The notes: generated by a model not told the origin, from the letters alone. DNA of 64,000 bases from Bacteroidales bacterium UBA6851 (GCA_002451795.1 DKDJ01000003.1:1-64000), one strand, 5' to 3'. Numbered from the stretch's first letter, positions 23,771 through 33,712 are shown. Numbers and translations are program-made.

Positions 23771-25465
23771 CTAACTTTCGGTAGCAGCCTCAATCTTCTT
23801 GAGCATTGCAAACATAATCACACCAGCAATCACGCAGAGCGCCATGAGAATAGCCCAGTTAGCCCACAGAGGAACATTCATCCAGAGAAGTCCTGGGATA
23901 GAGCTGAGGTAGTTACCCACAGCAGTAGCAGCGAACCAAAGTCCCATCATGAGGCCCTTAAGCTTAGGCGGAGCCACCTTAGAAACGAACGAAATGCCCA
24001 TAGGGCTAAGAAGCAACTCGGCAAAAGTAAGTACAAGATAAGTACCGATAAGATACATAGGGACCACAGGATCAGGCGAAACCGTTCCTTGAATATCAGC
24101 AGGAGAAGGCTGCCCGAACGAGCCAAGAAGCATGATAAGATAGCCTATAGCTGCTACAAACATACCGATACAGATTTTCTTCGGAGCAGATGGTTCCATT
24201 CCATGAGGGTGCCTATCAGACTTACATGCCGATAGAGCACTGAATATAGAGATGGAAATAGGCGTCAAGAACACGACGAAGAAAGGATTGAACTGCTGGA
24301 AGAGCTGAGGCTGGATATCAAGAGATACCGGAAGACCTGAATAGATCCAATATGCTCCACCCCACAAAAGAGCAGTAACTACTCCGCAAGACAAGCGTCC
24401 CTTGGCTGACTCAGACTGGAATATACCGAAAAGGGTATAGATAGAAGCCGCAAGCAGAGCAAGGATCCAGATATTGAAACCAGCCCTGACAGCGCCCTCA
24501 ACATGAGCCATAGTATAGTCACGAGCAAACCATGTGAGAGACTGACCGTTCTGGTGGAATGCCATCCAGAAGAAGATTACCACTGCGAACACGAGGCAAA
24601 GTGCCACGATCCTGTCTTTTGTCTGCTTTGGAGTAAGTTCCTCAACAGGAGCATTAGACTTAGCAGCCTGCTTAGCATTGACATCAGCATGTTTGAACCA
24701 TCCGCGGCAGCAGAAATAGATGAGGACGGAAAGGACAAGCGACACGCAAGCAACAGCGAACCCCATATTATATGCGGTAGAGAGATTCTCAATGTAATAT
24801 GAACTGAAATCAGCAGCTGTCATGGACTGCACGTCAACAGACGGCATCATAGCCTGCAATTCGGCAAACTTATCGGCATTAGCAGCAGATATCGTCCCAT
24901 TCATCACCTGATGAGCAAGTGCTGGGATATCGGCCTTATAGATAAGACCAGCCTTACCAAGGAAGGTATTTGTAATAGCTGTGGCAGCTGACGGTGCAAA
25001 CATGGCACCGACGTTGATAGCCATATAGAAAAGGCTGAACGCTCCGTCACGTTTGGAGGCATACTTAGGATCATCATAGAGATTTCCGACCATAACCTGA
25101 AGGTTGCCTTTGAACAGACCAGTACCAATGGCGATAAGAAGAAGAGCACCTATCATGAGCGCCACTCCCAAACCATCAGCAGCAGTAGGAATGGAAAGGG
25201 CAAGATAGCCGAGGAACATTACTGAGATGCCAGCCACGACGCATTTTCCATATCCTATGCGGTCAGCAAGCCAACCTCCGACCACCGGCATAAAATACAC
25301 GGCAGCAAGGAAAATACTATAGACCTGACTGGAGACAGCCTGATCCCAACCGAACTTCGCCTGAAGGAAGAGCATGAAAATGGCCAACATGGTGTAATAG
25401 CCGAAGCGCTCACCTGTATTGGCGAGAGCAAGAGCGAATAGGCCTTTTGGTTGTCCTTTGAACAT
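23771..25465 (-). CDS. POT-family proton-dependent di/tripeptide transporter
   Basis: This 564-residue membrane protein has about 14 hydrophobic segments. It starts MFKGQPKGLFALALANTGER and keeps the family's ERFGYYTM motif (proton-coupling E-x-F-x-x-Y/R type) and FSLFYMAINVGAMFAP on the fifth helix. It imports small peptides with protons across the inner membrane. The start is placed at 25465: the residues encoded upstream of it do not fit the family, and a -7 element lies at 25547-25554. Confidence 0.92.
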   Translation of the reverse strand: MFKGQPKGLFALALANTGERFGYYTMLAIFMLFLQAKFGWDQAVSSQVYSIFLAAVYFMPVVGGWLADRIGYGKCVVAGISVMFLGYLALSIPTAADGLGVALMIGALLLIAIGTGLFKGNLQVMVGNLYDDPKYASKRDGAFSLFYMAINVGAMFAPSAATAITNTFLGKAGLIYKADIPALAHQVMNGTISAANADKFAELQAMMPSVDVQSMTAADFSSYYIENLSTAYNMGFAVACVSLVLSVLIYFCCRGWFKHADVNAKQAAKSNAPVEELTPKQTKDRIVALCLVFAVVIFFWMAFHQNGQSLTWFARDYTMAHVEGAVRAGFNIWILALLAASIYTLFGIFQSESAKGRLSCGVVTALLWGGAYWIYSGLPVSLDIQPQLFQQFNPFFVVFLTPISISIFSALSACKSDRHPHGMEPSAPKKICIGMFVAAIGYLIMLLGSFGQPSPADIQGTVSPDPVVPMYLIGTYLVLTFAELLLSPMGISFVSKVAPPKLKGLMMGLWFAATAVGNYLSSIPGLLWMNVPLWANWAILMALCVIAGVIMFAMLKKIEAATES

Positions 25466-25546
25466 AATTGATTGATTTATGAATTTAACATATTGAAAAT
25501 TCAGTCTATATTGGCCGCCACCCAATGGACATAGGCGTACCATAGA

Positions 25547-25554
25547 CAAATATA
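25547..25554 (-). promoter_or_regulatory. -7 promoter element for the POT transporter
   Basis: The minus strand reads TATATTTG, matching TAnnTTTG, about 80 bases before the transporter ATG. It is divergent from the lpxL-type promoter 21 bases away. Confidence 0.6.
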
Positions 25555-25575
25555 GGAATTATATCGGAAAAATTG

Positions 25576-25583
25576 TATATTTG
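25576..25583 (+). promoter_or_regulatory. -7 promoter element for the LpxL-like gene and downstream run
   Basis: TATATTTG matches the Bacteroidota -7 consensus, 23 bases before the ATG at 25607. No clear -33 element was found. Confidence 0.6.
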
Positions 25584-25606
25584 TGCTTATGTGTCTTTGT
25601 TGATTC

Positions 25607-26527
25607 ATGAAAGGACGTAAAGGTAACATAGGATGTTTCTTGCTAAGATGCCTGACAAGGCCTCTTGCCATTCTTCCGCTTTCATTTCACCGAGCCTGCG
25701 GCAAGGTGATAGGCCGGGCGACCGGCAGTTTAGCAAGGTATCGCAGGGACGTGGTCATGACCAATCTTGCCCGCAGCTTTCCGGATAAGAAATACGAAGA
25801 GCTTGAAAACATCTGCCACCGCGCCTATGAGCATTTTGGCAAGCTCATCACTGAAACCATCTGGTTCGGAGCAGGAAACTTCAGAGACAGAATTTTCAAG
25901 TCACACATTGTAGAAATCACCAATCCGGAGTTAATCAACGGTCTCCACGACAAAGGGAAAAGCATTTTCGCATTGGCCTCGCACAGTGGTAATTGGGAGC
26001 TTATCGGAGGATACCCACACTATTCCTACCAAGAACCGCTAAAATTTGACGAGAAGGATATATGCGTGGTGTATAGGGCAATGAGCAGCCATGCCTGGGA
26101 CAAATTCATGAGGCTCAATAGGATAGCGGCGCTGAAGGACAAGAAGCACTACGATGGAATGGTCGAAACCTACTCCGTACTTCGCTATGCCATACGCAAC
26201 AAGGATAGGCAGATTCTATATAATTTCATCACGGATCAGCACCCATACAGCCCCACGTCATGCGTGCACGTCAAGGATTTTCTGCACCAGCCTACTCTCT
26301 CCATGGACGGAGCGGCAGCGCTTGCCCACAAATTCGGAGCAGCGGCCGTATATCTGGGCATGAAAGAGAACCCAGACGGGAATTATAGCATCACATACAC
26401 ACTCATTGCAGAAGACTCTTCCAAAATGAGTGTAAAAGAAATATTAGACAGATACTACGAATTGCTTGAGAATGATATTCAAGAGCAGCCATGGAACTAT
26501 CTATGGACACACAAAAGATGGAAATAG
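25607..26527 (+). CDS. Lipid A biosynthesis acyltransferase (LpxL/HtrB family)
   Basis: This 306-residue protein has a hydrophobic N-terminal anchor, the motif MTNLARSFPDK and the catalytic H-x4-E motif HSGNWE (residues 126-131), all typical of late acyltransferases that add secondary acyl chains to lipid A at the inner membrane. Bacteroidota usually carry one such gene. It opens a plus-strand run of 11 closely spaced genes reaching dnaJ. Confidence 0.92.
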   Translation: MKGRKGNIGCFLLRCLTRPLAILPLSFHRACGKVIGRATGSLARYRRDVVMTNLARSFPDKKYEELENICHRAYEHFGKLITETIWFGAGNFRDRIFKSHIVEITNPELINGLHDKGKSIFALASHSGNWELIGGYPHYSYQEPLKFDEKDICVVYRAMSSHAWDKFMRLNRIAALKDKKHYDGMVETYSVLRYAIRNKDRQILYNFITDQHPYSPTSCVHVKDFLHQPTLSMDGAAALAHKFGAAAVYLGMKENPDGNYSITYTLIAEDSSKMSVKEILDRYYELLENDIQEQPWNYLWTHKRWK

Positions 26528-26545
26528 ACAATAATTCATAACATT

Positions 26546-28003
26546 ATGACAATCAAAGATCTTCAGCCAGCAATAGTCTGGAACAACTTCTACGGACTCA
26601 CACGTTGTCCACGCCCTTCCAAGCACGAGGAAATCGTACGCGAATATATCCTCAACTGGGCTAAAGAGCGTAATATCGATGCTTTCGCAGATGAGACAGG
26701 CAACATCATCATGCGGGTACCTGCCACTCCTGGATACGAGAACAGACGCGGTGTCATACTTCAGGGGCACATGGACATGGTACCGCAGAAGACCGCTGAT
26801 ACCGTACATGATTTTCTCAAAGACCCTATTGAGACATGGATTGACGGAGAGTGGGTTAAAGCCAAAGGCACCACACTCGGAGCAGATAATGGTATGGGCG
26901 TAGCCATGGGAATGGCAGTAGCGGAAGACAAGAGTTTCCCTCACGGACCTATAGAGGTACTTATCACCTATGATGAGGAAACCGGAATGAGCGGAGCCGA
27001 AGCATTGAAGCCAGGAGTTCTTAAAGGGGATATCCTTATCAACCTTGACTCTGAAGATGAGATGGAACTCTGCATCGGATGCGCTGGAGGGCTTGACGCC
27101 ATCGCTGAATTCAAATACAAGAAAGAGGCTACTCCGGCAGGATATGTTGGATACAGACTCACCGTGAAGGGCCTTTCCGGCGGACATTCAGGTATGGACA
27201 TATCTCTATACAGAGCCAATGCCAACAAGGTCCTTGCAGCAGCCCTTATCCCAGTAATCAGCAAGTTCGGAGTTAAAGTGGCTGACATCAAAGGCGGTAG
27301 TCTGCGCAACGCCATTCCGTTCGAAGCCGAGGCCGAAATCGTTGTACCTCAGAATAAGGCAACCGTTGTAGTAAGAACTGTCAGAAAGATATTTGCAGAT
27401 CTCGCACTCAGATATAAGGAGAGCGACCCGACCATGAGCGCTACCATCGAAAGGGCCGTAATGCCAGCGCAGAAATATATCCAGAGCGACGTAATGCTCA
27501 ATGCACTCAAGGCCATCATGGCTTGCCCTTCAAATGTCATCAGAATGAGCCAGAGCATGCCTGGTCTTACTGAAACATCCATCAACCTTGCGGTCGTAAG
27601 ATGCAAGAACGGCAAACTCACAGTCGCTTCTCTTCTAAGAAGTGCAGTAGACGAGTCCAAGAAAGAGCTCGCCGACAGAGTAAGGTACATCTTCGAAGCA
27701 TTTGGAGCATCCATCAGATTCGTAGGCGGATACTGCGGATGGGTTCCGAAGCCTGACACACCGATGATCGCGCTTCTCAACGACACCCACACGAAAATGT
27801 TTGGAAAGCCGCTGAATGTACTCGCCACACATGGTGGACTAGAATGTGCACTTCTCGGAGGCAAGTATCCACACTGGGAAATGGTATCTATAGGACCTAC
27901 CATCATGTACCCACACTCCCCTGACGAGAAGGTGAACATCAAATCCGTAGCCAACGTTTGGGAGTTCCTCAAGACCGTTCTCGGGGAAATTCCTGAGAAA
28001 TAG
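26546..28003 (+). CDS. pepD: Aminoacyl-histidine dipeptidase (PepD, M20 family)
   Basis: This 485-residue cytosolic metallopeptidase keeps the M20C motifs: QGHMDMVPQK (first metal His and Asp), LGADNGMGVAMG, TYDEETGMSGA (acid/base and metal Glu) and GGHSGMDI in the lid domain, with a late metal His in NVLATHGGLECA. It cleaves broad dipeptides, Xaa-His included. Peptides imported by the POT transporter next door would be suitable substrates. Confidence 0.93.
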   Translation: MTIKDLQPAIVWNNFYGLTRCPRPSKHEEIVREYILNWAKERNIDAFADETGNIIMRVPATPGYENRRGVILQGHMDMVPQKTADTVHDFLKDPIETWIDGEWVKAKGTTLGADNGMGVAMGMAVAEDKSFPHGPIEVLITYDEETGMSGAEALKPGVLKGDILINLDSEDEMELCIGCAGGLDAIAEFKYKKEATPAGYVGYRLTVKGLSGGHSGMDISLYRANANKVLAAALIPVISKFGVKVADIKGGSLRNAIPFEAEAEIVVPQNKATVVVRTVRKIFADLALRYKESDPTMSATIERAVMPAQKYIQSDVMLNALKAIMACPSNVIRMSQSMPGLTETSINLAVVRCKNGKLTVASLLRSAVDESKKELADRVRYIFEAFGASIRFVGGYCGWVPKPDTPMIALLNDTHTKMFGKPLNVLATHGGLECALLGGKYPHWEMVSIGPTIMYPHSPDEKVNIKSVANVWEFLKTVLGEIPEK

Positions 28004-28007
28004 TCGG

Positions 28008-28697
28008 ATGACAGAAGAACTTAAGACACAACTAATGGACTGGGCCGACAAATACAACGACCCAGTCTATTTTTCCACAGACCCAATTGCATTTCCAAAA
28101 GAGTTTGTACGGCGAAAGGCAAGACTGGAAGATGTGGAAATTGCAGCGATATTCGCTGCGCACTTTGCGTGGGGACGTAGGGCAATGATAGTAAGGGATT
28201 GCGAGCGTTTATTCGACTTCATGGAATGGAAGCCATACGACTATGTAATATCCGGATGCTGGAGAGACGATAATACAAGCATCCATAGGACAGTCAAGTG
28301 GTCAGATACAGCTAGAATATGCCACACACTCAAAGACTTCTATACTACACACAAGAGCCTGGAAGAGTATAATACAGCCCAAATACGCACTCTCATATTC
28401 GGTCAGAAAGAAGACAGACGCGCTCCGGACAAGAAGATACGTATGATGCAACGATGGATGGTCCGCAGAGACGGCAAGGTAGACCTCGGAATATGGCATA
28501 GTAGCGACCCTTCAGAGTTGATAATTCCCCTTGACGTGCACGTCTATACCCAAGCCACATCAATCGGACTTACCGCCAGAAGACAGAAAGACCTCCTCAC
28601 GGCGCAGGAAATCACAAACGCTTTCAAGGAAATATTCCCCAATGACCCATGCAAGGGGGATTTTGCGTTATTCGGATACGGAATAGATAATGCCTAA
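28008..28697 (+). CDS. TIGR02757-family protein (DUF2400)
   Basis: This 229-residue protein fits the TIGR02757 family: YNDPVYFSTDPIAFPKEF near the start, AAIFAAHFAWGRRAMI, and the C-terminal LDVHVYTQATSIGLTARRQ and DPCKGDFALFGYGI. The family is widespread in Bacteroidota, and its fold and spacing of conserved residues recall HhH DNA glycosylases, but its function is not established. Its stop overlaps the next start by eight bases. Confidence 0.85.
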   Translation: MTEELKTQLMDWADKYNDPVYFSTDPIAFPKEFVRRKARLEDVEIAAIFAAHFAWGRRAMIVRDCERLFDFMEWKPYDYVISGCWRDDNTSIHRTVKWSDTARICHTLKDFYTTHKSLEEYNTAQIRTLIFGQKEDRRAPDKKIRMMQRWMVRRDGKVDLGIWHSSDPSELIIPLDVHVYTQATSIGLTARRQKDLLTAQEITNAFKEIFPNDPCKGDFALFGYGIDNA

Positions 28698-29271
28698 ATT
28701 ATATATAATATCAGGATGCAACGGTTCAGGCAAGACAACGGCGTCCTACACCCTGCTTCCGGACCTTCTCGGATACAGGGAGTTCGTCAATTCAGACGAA
28801 TTCGCCAAAAGCCTTTCACCATTTGACCCATCTGCAGCATCCATCACAGCAAGCAGATACATGCTCATGAAGATCAACTATCTGCTCGGCCGCTTTGAAG
28901 ACTTCAGTATAGAGACTACTCTTGCCACGCGGTCCCTTGTTAAAATCATTGAAGAGGCCCACTCTCTCGGCTATGAGGTCACCATCCTTTACTTCTGGCT
29001 TACATCCCCGGAACTTGCAATCCAGAGAGTAAAGGACAGAGTAGCATCAGGAGGGCACAACATCCCTGATAACGTGGTCAGACGCAGATACGTGATGGGA
29101 CTGCAGTATTTCTTCGATACCTACATTCCCATTTGCGACAGGTGGATTCTCGCAGACAACTCCAAGTCACCATTTACCGTGGTGGCAGAGGGAACAGGCA
29201 ATCTCACCTACATCAAGGACAACGAGAAATTCAAACAGATTAGAAGAATAGTTCATCCAAATGAAGATTGA
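28690..29271 (+). CDS. Zeta-toxin-like P-loop kinase
   Basis: This 193-residue protein has the Walker A motif GCNGSGKTT (residues 9-17), NSDEFAKSLSPFDP with the candidate catalytic Asp, and an arginine-rich lid (NVVRRRYVMGLQYFF). This layout is that of the zeta toxin/UDP-N-acetylglucosamine-kinase-like family. No epsilon-type antitoxin gene is next to it: it overlaps TIGR02757 upstream and tldD downstream. In such a setting it is more likely a housekeeping small-molecule kinase than a free toxin, but this is not proven. Confidence 0.8.
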   Translation: MPKLYIISGCNGSGKTTASYTLLPDLLGYREFVNSDEFAKSLSPFDPSAASITASRYMLMKINYLLGRFEDFSIETTLATRSLVKIIEEAHSLGYEVTILYFWLTSPELAIQRVKDRVASGGHNIPDNVVRRRYVMGLQYFFDTYIPICDRWILADNSKSPFTVVAEGTGNLTYIKDNEKFKQIRRIVHPNED

Positions 29272-30682
29272 CAATAGGTTTTCCGTCACAGAGCGGATGC
29301 TTGAAGAGGTGGTCGCGGAAGGTCTCAAATACGGAGGAGACTGGTGCGACCTGTATTTTGAAGACAGTAGTTATTACGAACTGCTTCTTCGTGATGGAGA
29401 AGTAACTTCCGGAGGACATCACATCGACTTCGGAGCCGGAATAAGAGTACTCAAAGGAGACAAGACCGGTTATGCTTATGCAGAGACAACTGACCGCAAG
29501 TCACTTCTTGCCGCAGCTGGTACGGCAGCAGCGATCGCAAGTATGGCTGGCGACGAGGCAAAGACATTTAGGGGCACACCGACAAGTGCAATGAAAGTCA
29601 GCGACAAATGCTACAATGCAAGGCTTGACTGGAGAAATGCCTGCATTAGCGGATTTATACCCTTCCTGAAGAGAATAGATAGCGGGATAAGGCAAAGGGA
29701 CAGCCGCGTCATTAAGGTTGTGGCATCCCTTTCATATAGCATAAGTGAGATTATGATGTACAATTCCCTCGGGGAACTCACATCCGATTCTCGCCCATTG
29801 GGAAGCGTTTCGGTACAGACCATTTTCAGACAAGGAGACAGAACCGAGGATAGCAGCGTATCCAGGAGTCTACGCAGAGGTCCAGAGATGATGGATGAAA
29901 GCCTTATCGAAGACATTGTAAGCCGTGCAGTCAAAGGCATAGATGCAAGATTTGAAGCCAAACGGCCAAAGGGCGGACGAATGCCAGTTGTGATGGGTGC
30001 CGGAGCATCGGGGATTCTCCTACACGAGGCAATGGGACACGCATTTGAGGCTGATTTCAACCGCAAAGGGCAATCCATCTTCTCAGGTAGACTAGGAGAA
30101 CAGATTTGCCGTAAAGGTATCAACATAGTGGACGACGGCACTCTCCCTTCCAGCAGAGGGGCATGCCGCTATGACGATGAAGGAGTACCGGGACAGAAGA
30201 CATATATGGTTACGGACGGAGTTCTGACTTCTTACCTTCATGACCGTATCAGCGCCTCATATTTCGGAGTCACGCCTACCGGTAACGGAAGACGTGAATC
30301 ATTCAGATACAACCCTATTCCTCGTATGCGTGCCACCTACATGGAAAGCGGCACCGATGGTAGGCTTGAGGACCTCATAGCATCCGTAAAGAGAGGCATT
30401 TATGTGGACCAATTTGCCAACGGACAGGTCAAGATAGGAGAAGGGGACTTCACATTTTATGTCAAAAACGGTGCACTCATAGAAAATGGAAGGCTGACTA
30501 TGCCAGTCAAAGATATTAATATCATTGGAAATGGTCCACAGGCTCTCGCAGATATTATAGCCGTAGCTGGAGACCTCAAGGTGGACGAAGGTACGTGGAC
30601 TTGCGGTAAGGAGCAGAGCGTGCCAGTATCATGCGGGATACCTTCAGTACTCATAAAAGCCCTAACGGTTGGAGGAGAATAA
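29261..30682 (+). CDS. tldD: TldD-family metalloprotease
   Basis: This 473-residue protein has the active-site motif HEAMGH (residues 255-260, HExxxH) and the C-terminal GNGRRESFRYNPIPRMRATYM and GGEx blocks of TldD. With TldE it forms a hetero-oligomeric zinc protease that degrades unfolded peptides; in other bacteria it processes microcin precursors and affects CcdA stability. The start overlaps the kinase gene by 11 bases. Confidence 0.92.
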   Translation: MKIDNRFSVTERMLEEVVAEGLKYGGDWCDLYFEDSSYYELLLRDGEVTSGGHHIDFGAGIRVLKGDKTGYAYAETTDRKSLLAAAGTAAAIASMAGDEAKTFRGTPTSAMKVSDKCYNARLDWRNACISGFIPFLKRIDSGIRQRDSRVIKVVASLSYSISEIMMYNSLGELTSDSRPLGSVSVQTIFRQGDRTEDSSVSRSLRRGPEMMDESLIEDIVSRAVKGIDARFEAKRPKGGRMPVVMGAGASGILLHEAMGHAFEADFNRKGQSIFSGRLGEQICRKGINIVDDGTLPSSRGACRYDDEGVPGQKTYMVTDGVLTSYLHDRISASYFGVTPTGNGRRESFRYNPIPRMRATYMESGTDGRLEDLIASVKRGIYVDQFANGQVKIGEGDFTFYVKNGALIENGRLTMPVKDINIIGNGPQALADIIAVAGDLKVDEGTWTCGKEQSVPVSCGIPSVLIKALTVGGE

Positions 30683-30683
30683 G

Positions 30684-32024
30684 ATGACAGGAACGAAATA
30701 CAAGGAACTTTTGGAATTCTGCCTTGACACCGCTGTAAAAAACGGCGCAGACAAGGCCAGAATGACACTGAATAGGAGCGAAGAGAACATGGTGGCCACC
30801 CTCAATTCCGAGGTTGACAGAATCACCAGATGCGAAGACAACTCTCTATGTATGTCCCTATTTGCCGACGGCCGATACGGCACGTTTTCCACTAACAAAC
30901 TCGACAAGGAGTCTCTACTCAAATTCATAAGTGAGTCAGTGGAAATAGTAAAGAACATCTCACCGGACCAATGCCGGGATTTGCCCACATCGGAACTCTG
31001 CTGTACAGATGCCGTCACTGGAGACGAACTCGACCTGTGCGACATGACACGCGATGCCATTAGGCCGGAAGACAGGATCAGCACAGCCCTTGGGGCATGT
31101 GTCTTCAAGGAGAAAATTCCGGAAGGTGCGACATACTCCGTAATATCGGAAGAAGGCGAATATGCCGATAGCATATATGAAGTTATCCTGATGGACACCA
31201 ACGGACTATACTGCGCACATCGCGAGACTTCCTTTGACTATGGAGTAGAAACAACCATAGAGAGTCAGGGCGAGAGATACAGCGGATATTGGTGGGATTC
31301 GTCATCCAGAGCCAGCAGAATCAGCCCTCGCGCCTGCTCCCTAAAAGCACTCGAAAGAGCCGTGAGTCAGATAGGTTCAGAAGCCATATCAAGCGGTAAG
31401 TATACCATGGTGATAGATTCCGAAGCCGCATCCAAGGTGGTATCACCGATACTTAGGGCGCTCAACGGGTTTGCGATTCAGCAGAACAATTCTTTCCTCA
31501 TGGATAGTCTCGGCAAGAAAGTCTTTCCTGAAAGTCTTACCATAATGGACTGTCCCCACATAAAGGGACAAACCTGTTCTAAACTATTTGACTCGGAAGG
31601 AGTAGCCACCAGAGAACACGCCATCATAGAAAATGGTATAGTCAAGGAGTATTTCATCAACACCTATATGTCCCACAAGCTCAACATGCCTCAGACCACA
31701 GAAGACGCCACACGGCCAAGACTAATGCCGACGCTTCAAGGGGCTGACCGCAACGCCATCCTGAAAATGTGCGGCAGTGGCATACTCGTGACCGATTTTA
31801 ACGGGGGTAATAGCAATAGCGTCACTGGAGACTTTTCCTATGGAGTAGAGGGATTCCTGTTCAAGGACGGAGTCATACTCCAGCCCGTCAGCGAGATGCT
31901 CGTAACTGGCAATTTCCTGCGACTTTGGGAAGGCTTTATCGCGTCTGCGGATGACGCGAGGGACTGTATGTCAAAACTTATTCCTACCTTAGCGTTCGCA
32001 AATGTGGATTTCAGTGGAAATTAA
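30684..32024 (+). CDS. pmbA: TldE/PmbA-family protein
   Basis: This 446-residue partner of TldD lacks the HExxxH motif, as expected for TldE. It has VIDSEAASKVVSPILRALNG, LTIMDCPH and the DFNGGNSNSVTGDFSYGVEG block. I place the start at 30684, one base after the tldD stop and six to seven bases behind a GGAGGA ribosome-binding sequence inside the tldD end; the in-frame ATG at 30669 is less likely. Confidence 0.9.
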   Translation: MTGTKYKELLEFCLDTAVKNGADKARMTLNRSEENMVATLNSEVDRITRCEDNSLCMSLFADGRYGTFSTNKLDKESLLKFISESVEIVKNISPDQCRDLPTSELCCTDAVTGDELDLCDMTRDAIRPEDRISTALGACVFKEKIPEGATYSVISEEGEYADSIYEVILMDTNGLYCAHRETSFDYGVETTIESQGERYSGYWWDSSSRASRISPRACSLKALERAVSQIGSEAISSGKYTMVIDSEAASKVVSPILRALNGFAIQQNNSFLMDSLGKKVFPESLTIMDCPHIKGQTCSKLFDSEGVATREHAIIENGIVKEYFINTYMSHKLNMPQTTEDATRPRLMPTLQGADRNAILKMCGSGILVTDFNGGNSNSVTGDFSYGVEGFLFKDGVILQPVSEMLVTGNFLRLWEGFIASADDARDCMSKLIPTLAFANVDFSGN

Positions 32025-32038
32025 TACAATATTATAAT

Positions 32039-32638
32039 ATGACTATTGACAAGAACAAAGTAGTAGCAGTAAGCTACGAACTTGAAGTTGAGGGCAATAT
32101 TGCCGACAAAGCAGGCTCGGAGAAGCCGCTTGAGTATATTCATGGTACAGGAATGCTTCTTCCGAAATTCGAATCAGCACTTGAGGGCAAGGAGCCTGGA
32201 GCCACATTCGAATTCACACTCACCCCGGAAGAAGGATACGGCCAATACTCTGACGAGTGGAAGATAGAGATTCCAAAGAGTTCTTTCGCTGGACCTGACG
32301 GCAAGGTCAGAGAGGATCTTCTGGTAGTTGGATACACCATCCCTATGCTCAACTCAGAAGGACAGGTTATCAATGGTACGGTAAAGGCTGTTTCAGATGA
32401 TACTGTCACCATGGATTTCAACCACCCTATGGCAGGAAAGACACTGCATTTCACAGGAAAGGTTGAGAGTGTGCGCGAGGCCACTGATAAGGAACTCACA
32501 GAGGGTCTTCATGGTGAATATCTTCCACAGGAGGGCTGCCACTGCGGTGGTCATTGCTCTGACGGATGTGACGGAGGCTGCCATGGAGATGGAGAGTGCT
32601 CATGCGGGGATGACTGCGACTGCGGATGCGGTAAATAA
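32039..32638 (+). CDS. slyD: SlyD-type FKBP peptidyl-prolyl isomerase with metal-binding tail
   Basis: This 199-residue protein has the FKBP domain split by an insert-in-flap chaperone domain (EKPLEYIHGTGMLLPKFESA; TLTPEEGYGQYSDEW; DFNHPMAGKTLHFTGKV). The last 33 or so residues are extremely rich in Cys, His, Gly and Asp (starting CHCGGHCSDGCDGGCH), a nickel/zinc-binding tail as in SlyD. It helps proline isomerisation, folding and metal handling in the cytoplasm. It starts 14 bases after pmbA. Confidence 0.92.
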   Translation: MTIDKNKVVAVSYELEVEGNIADKAGSEKPLEYIHGTGMLLPKFESALEGKEPGATFEFTLTPEEGYGQYSDEWKIEIPKSSFAGPDGKVREDLLVVGYTIPMLNSEGQVINGTVKAVSDDTVTMDFNHPMAGKTLHFTGKVESVREATDKELTEGLHGEYLPQEGCHCGGHCSDGCDGGCHGDGECSCGDDCDCGCGK

Positions 32639-32644
32639 TATAGC

Positions 32645-33712
32645 ATGAAGCGAATAGCGGTAGTAATACTCAACTGGAACACAAGGGATTACCTCCGGGA
32701 ATTTCTTCCGCCACTACTTCGAAGCATCAAAGGGCACGATGCAGAGGTCATCGTAGCAGACAATGCGAGTACTGACGGCAGTGTAGAAATGCTTGAGAGG
32801 GAATTTCCCGAAGTATTCACCATCGCCCTAAACAAGAATTACGGGTTTACAGGAGGATACAACAGGGCGTTTTCTAGGATCATGGAATGCAAGGATGCTC
32901 CAGAGTATTTAGTGCTGCTCAACACTGATGTCTTGGTCGGAGAGCATTGGCTCGAACCGCTATACGACTTCATGGACTCGCACGAGGATTGCGCCGTATG
33001 TGGGCCCAAGATTCTTGCGTTAGAGAAATCTGGTGCATCGTGGAAACGCTCAAGACAATTCGAGTATGCCGGTGCCGCCGGGGGATATCTGGACAGGTTC
33101 GGATTTCCGTTCTGCCGTGGAAGGGTAATGTCAAGCACAGAAGAGGATATTGGACAGTATGACCCTGATCCATGCCGTGTCTTCTGGATTTCCGGAGCAT
33201 GCATGATGACAAGGAGTTCCGTCTGGACAAAACTCGGCGGACTTGACGAAAGTTTCTTTGCGCACATGGAAGAAATCGACTACTGCTGGAGAGCCGCTCT
33301 TGACGGCCACTCAGTATTCGCAGTTCCGCAGAGCAGTGTATGGCATATAGGAGGAGGAACACTATCACGGGAGTCCGCCTTAAAACTGAAACTCAACTAC
33401 CGCAACAGCCTGCTGATGCTCGAGAAAAACCTTGAAGCAAGCATCGGCCGCAAAAAAGGAGAATCTCTTCTGAAAAGAAGGATATCCATCGACAACCTCA
33501 CAAAGCTTATTTTCATTCTGACCGGGAGGAAAGACTCGGCAGAAGCAGTAAGGGCCGCACACCTCGAGTATAGCGAGATGCACAGAAATATAAGGAAAAG
33601 CGCGCCGGGCACAAGTCCCGAAGGGTGGTTTCGCACAAGTATCATCCTCCAGTATGCGTTAAGGGGGAAAAGAATATTCAAATACATAAGGAAGCATGAA
33701 AATCGTCATTGA
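32645..33712 (+). CDS. Glycosyltransferase family 2
   Basis: This 355-residue GT-A enzyme has the N-terminal nucleotide-binding part (VVILNWNTRDYL; VIVADNASTDGS), a DxD-like LLNTDVLVG, and the acceptor loop HMEEIDYCWRA, close to rhamnosyltransferase-type GT2 enzymes. It probably adds a sugar to a surface polysaccharide or lipid. There is no wider glycan cluster around it. Its stop overlaps the trkA start by 17 bases. Confidence 0.88.
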   Translation: MKRIAVVILNWNTRDYLREFLPPLLRSIKGHDAEVIVADNASTDGSVEMLEREFPEVFTIALNKNYGFTGGYNRAFSRIMECKDAPEYLVLLNTDVLVGEHWLEPLYDFMDSHEDCAVCGPKILALEKSGASWKRSRQFEYAGAAGGYLDRFGFPFCRGRVMSSTEEDIGQYDPDPCRVFWISGACMMTRSSVWTKLGGLDESFFAHMEEIDYCWRAALDGHSVFAVPQSSVWHIGGGTLSRESALKLKLNYRNSLLMLEKNLEASIGRKKGESLLKRRISIDNLTKLIFILTGRKDSAEAVRAAHLEYSEMHRNIRKSAPGTSPEGWFRTSIILQYALRGKRIFKYIRKHENRH

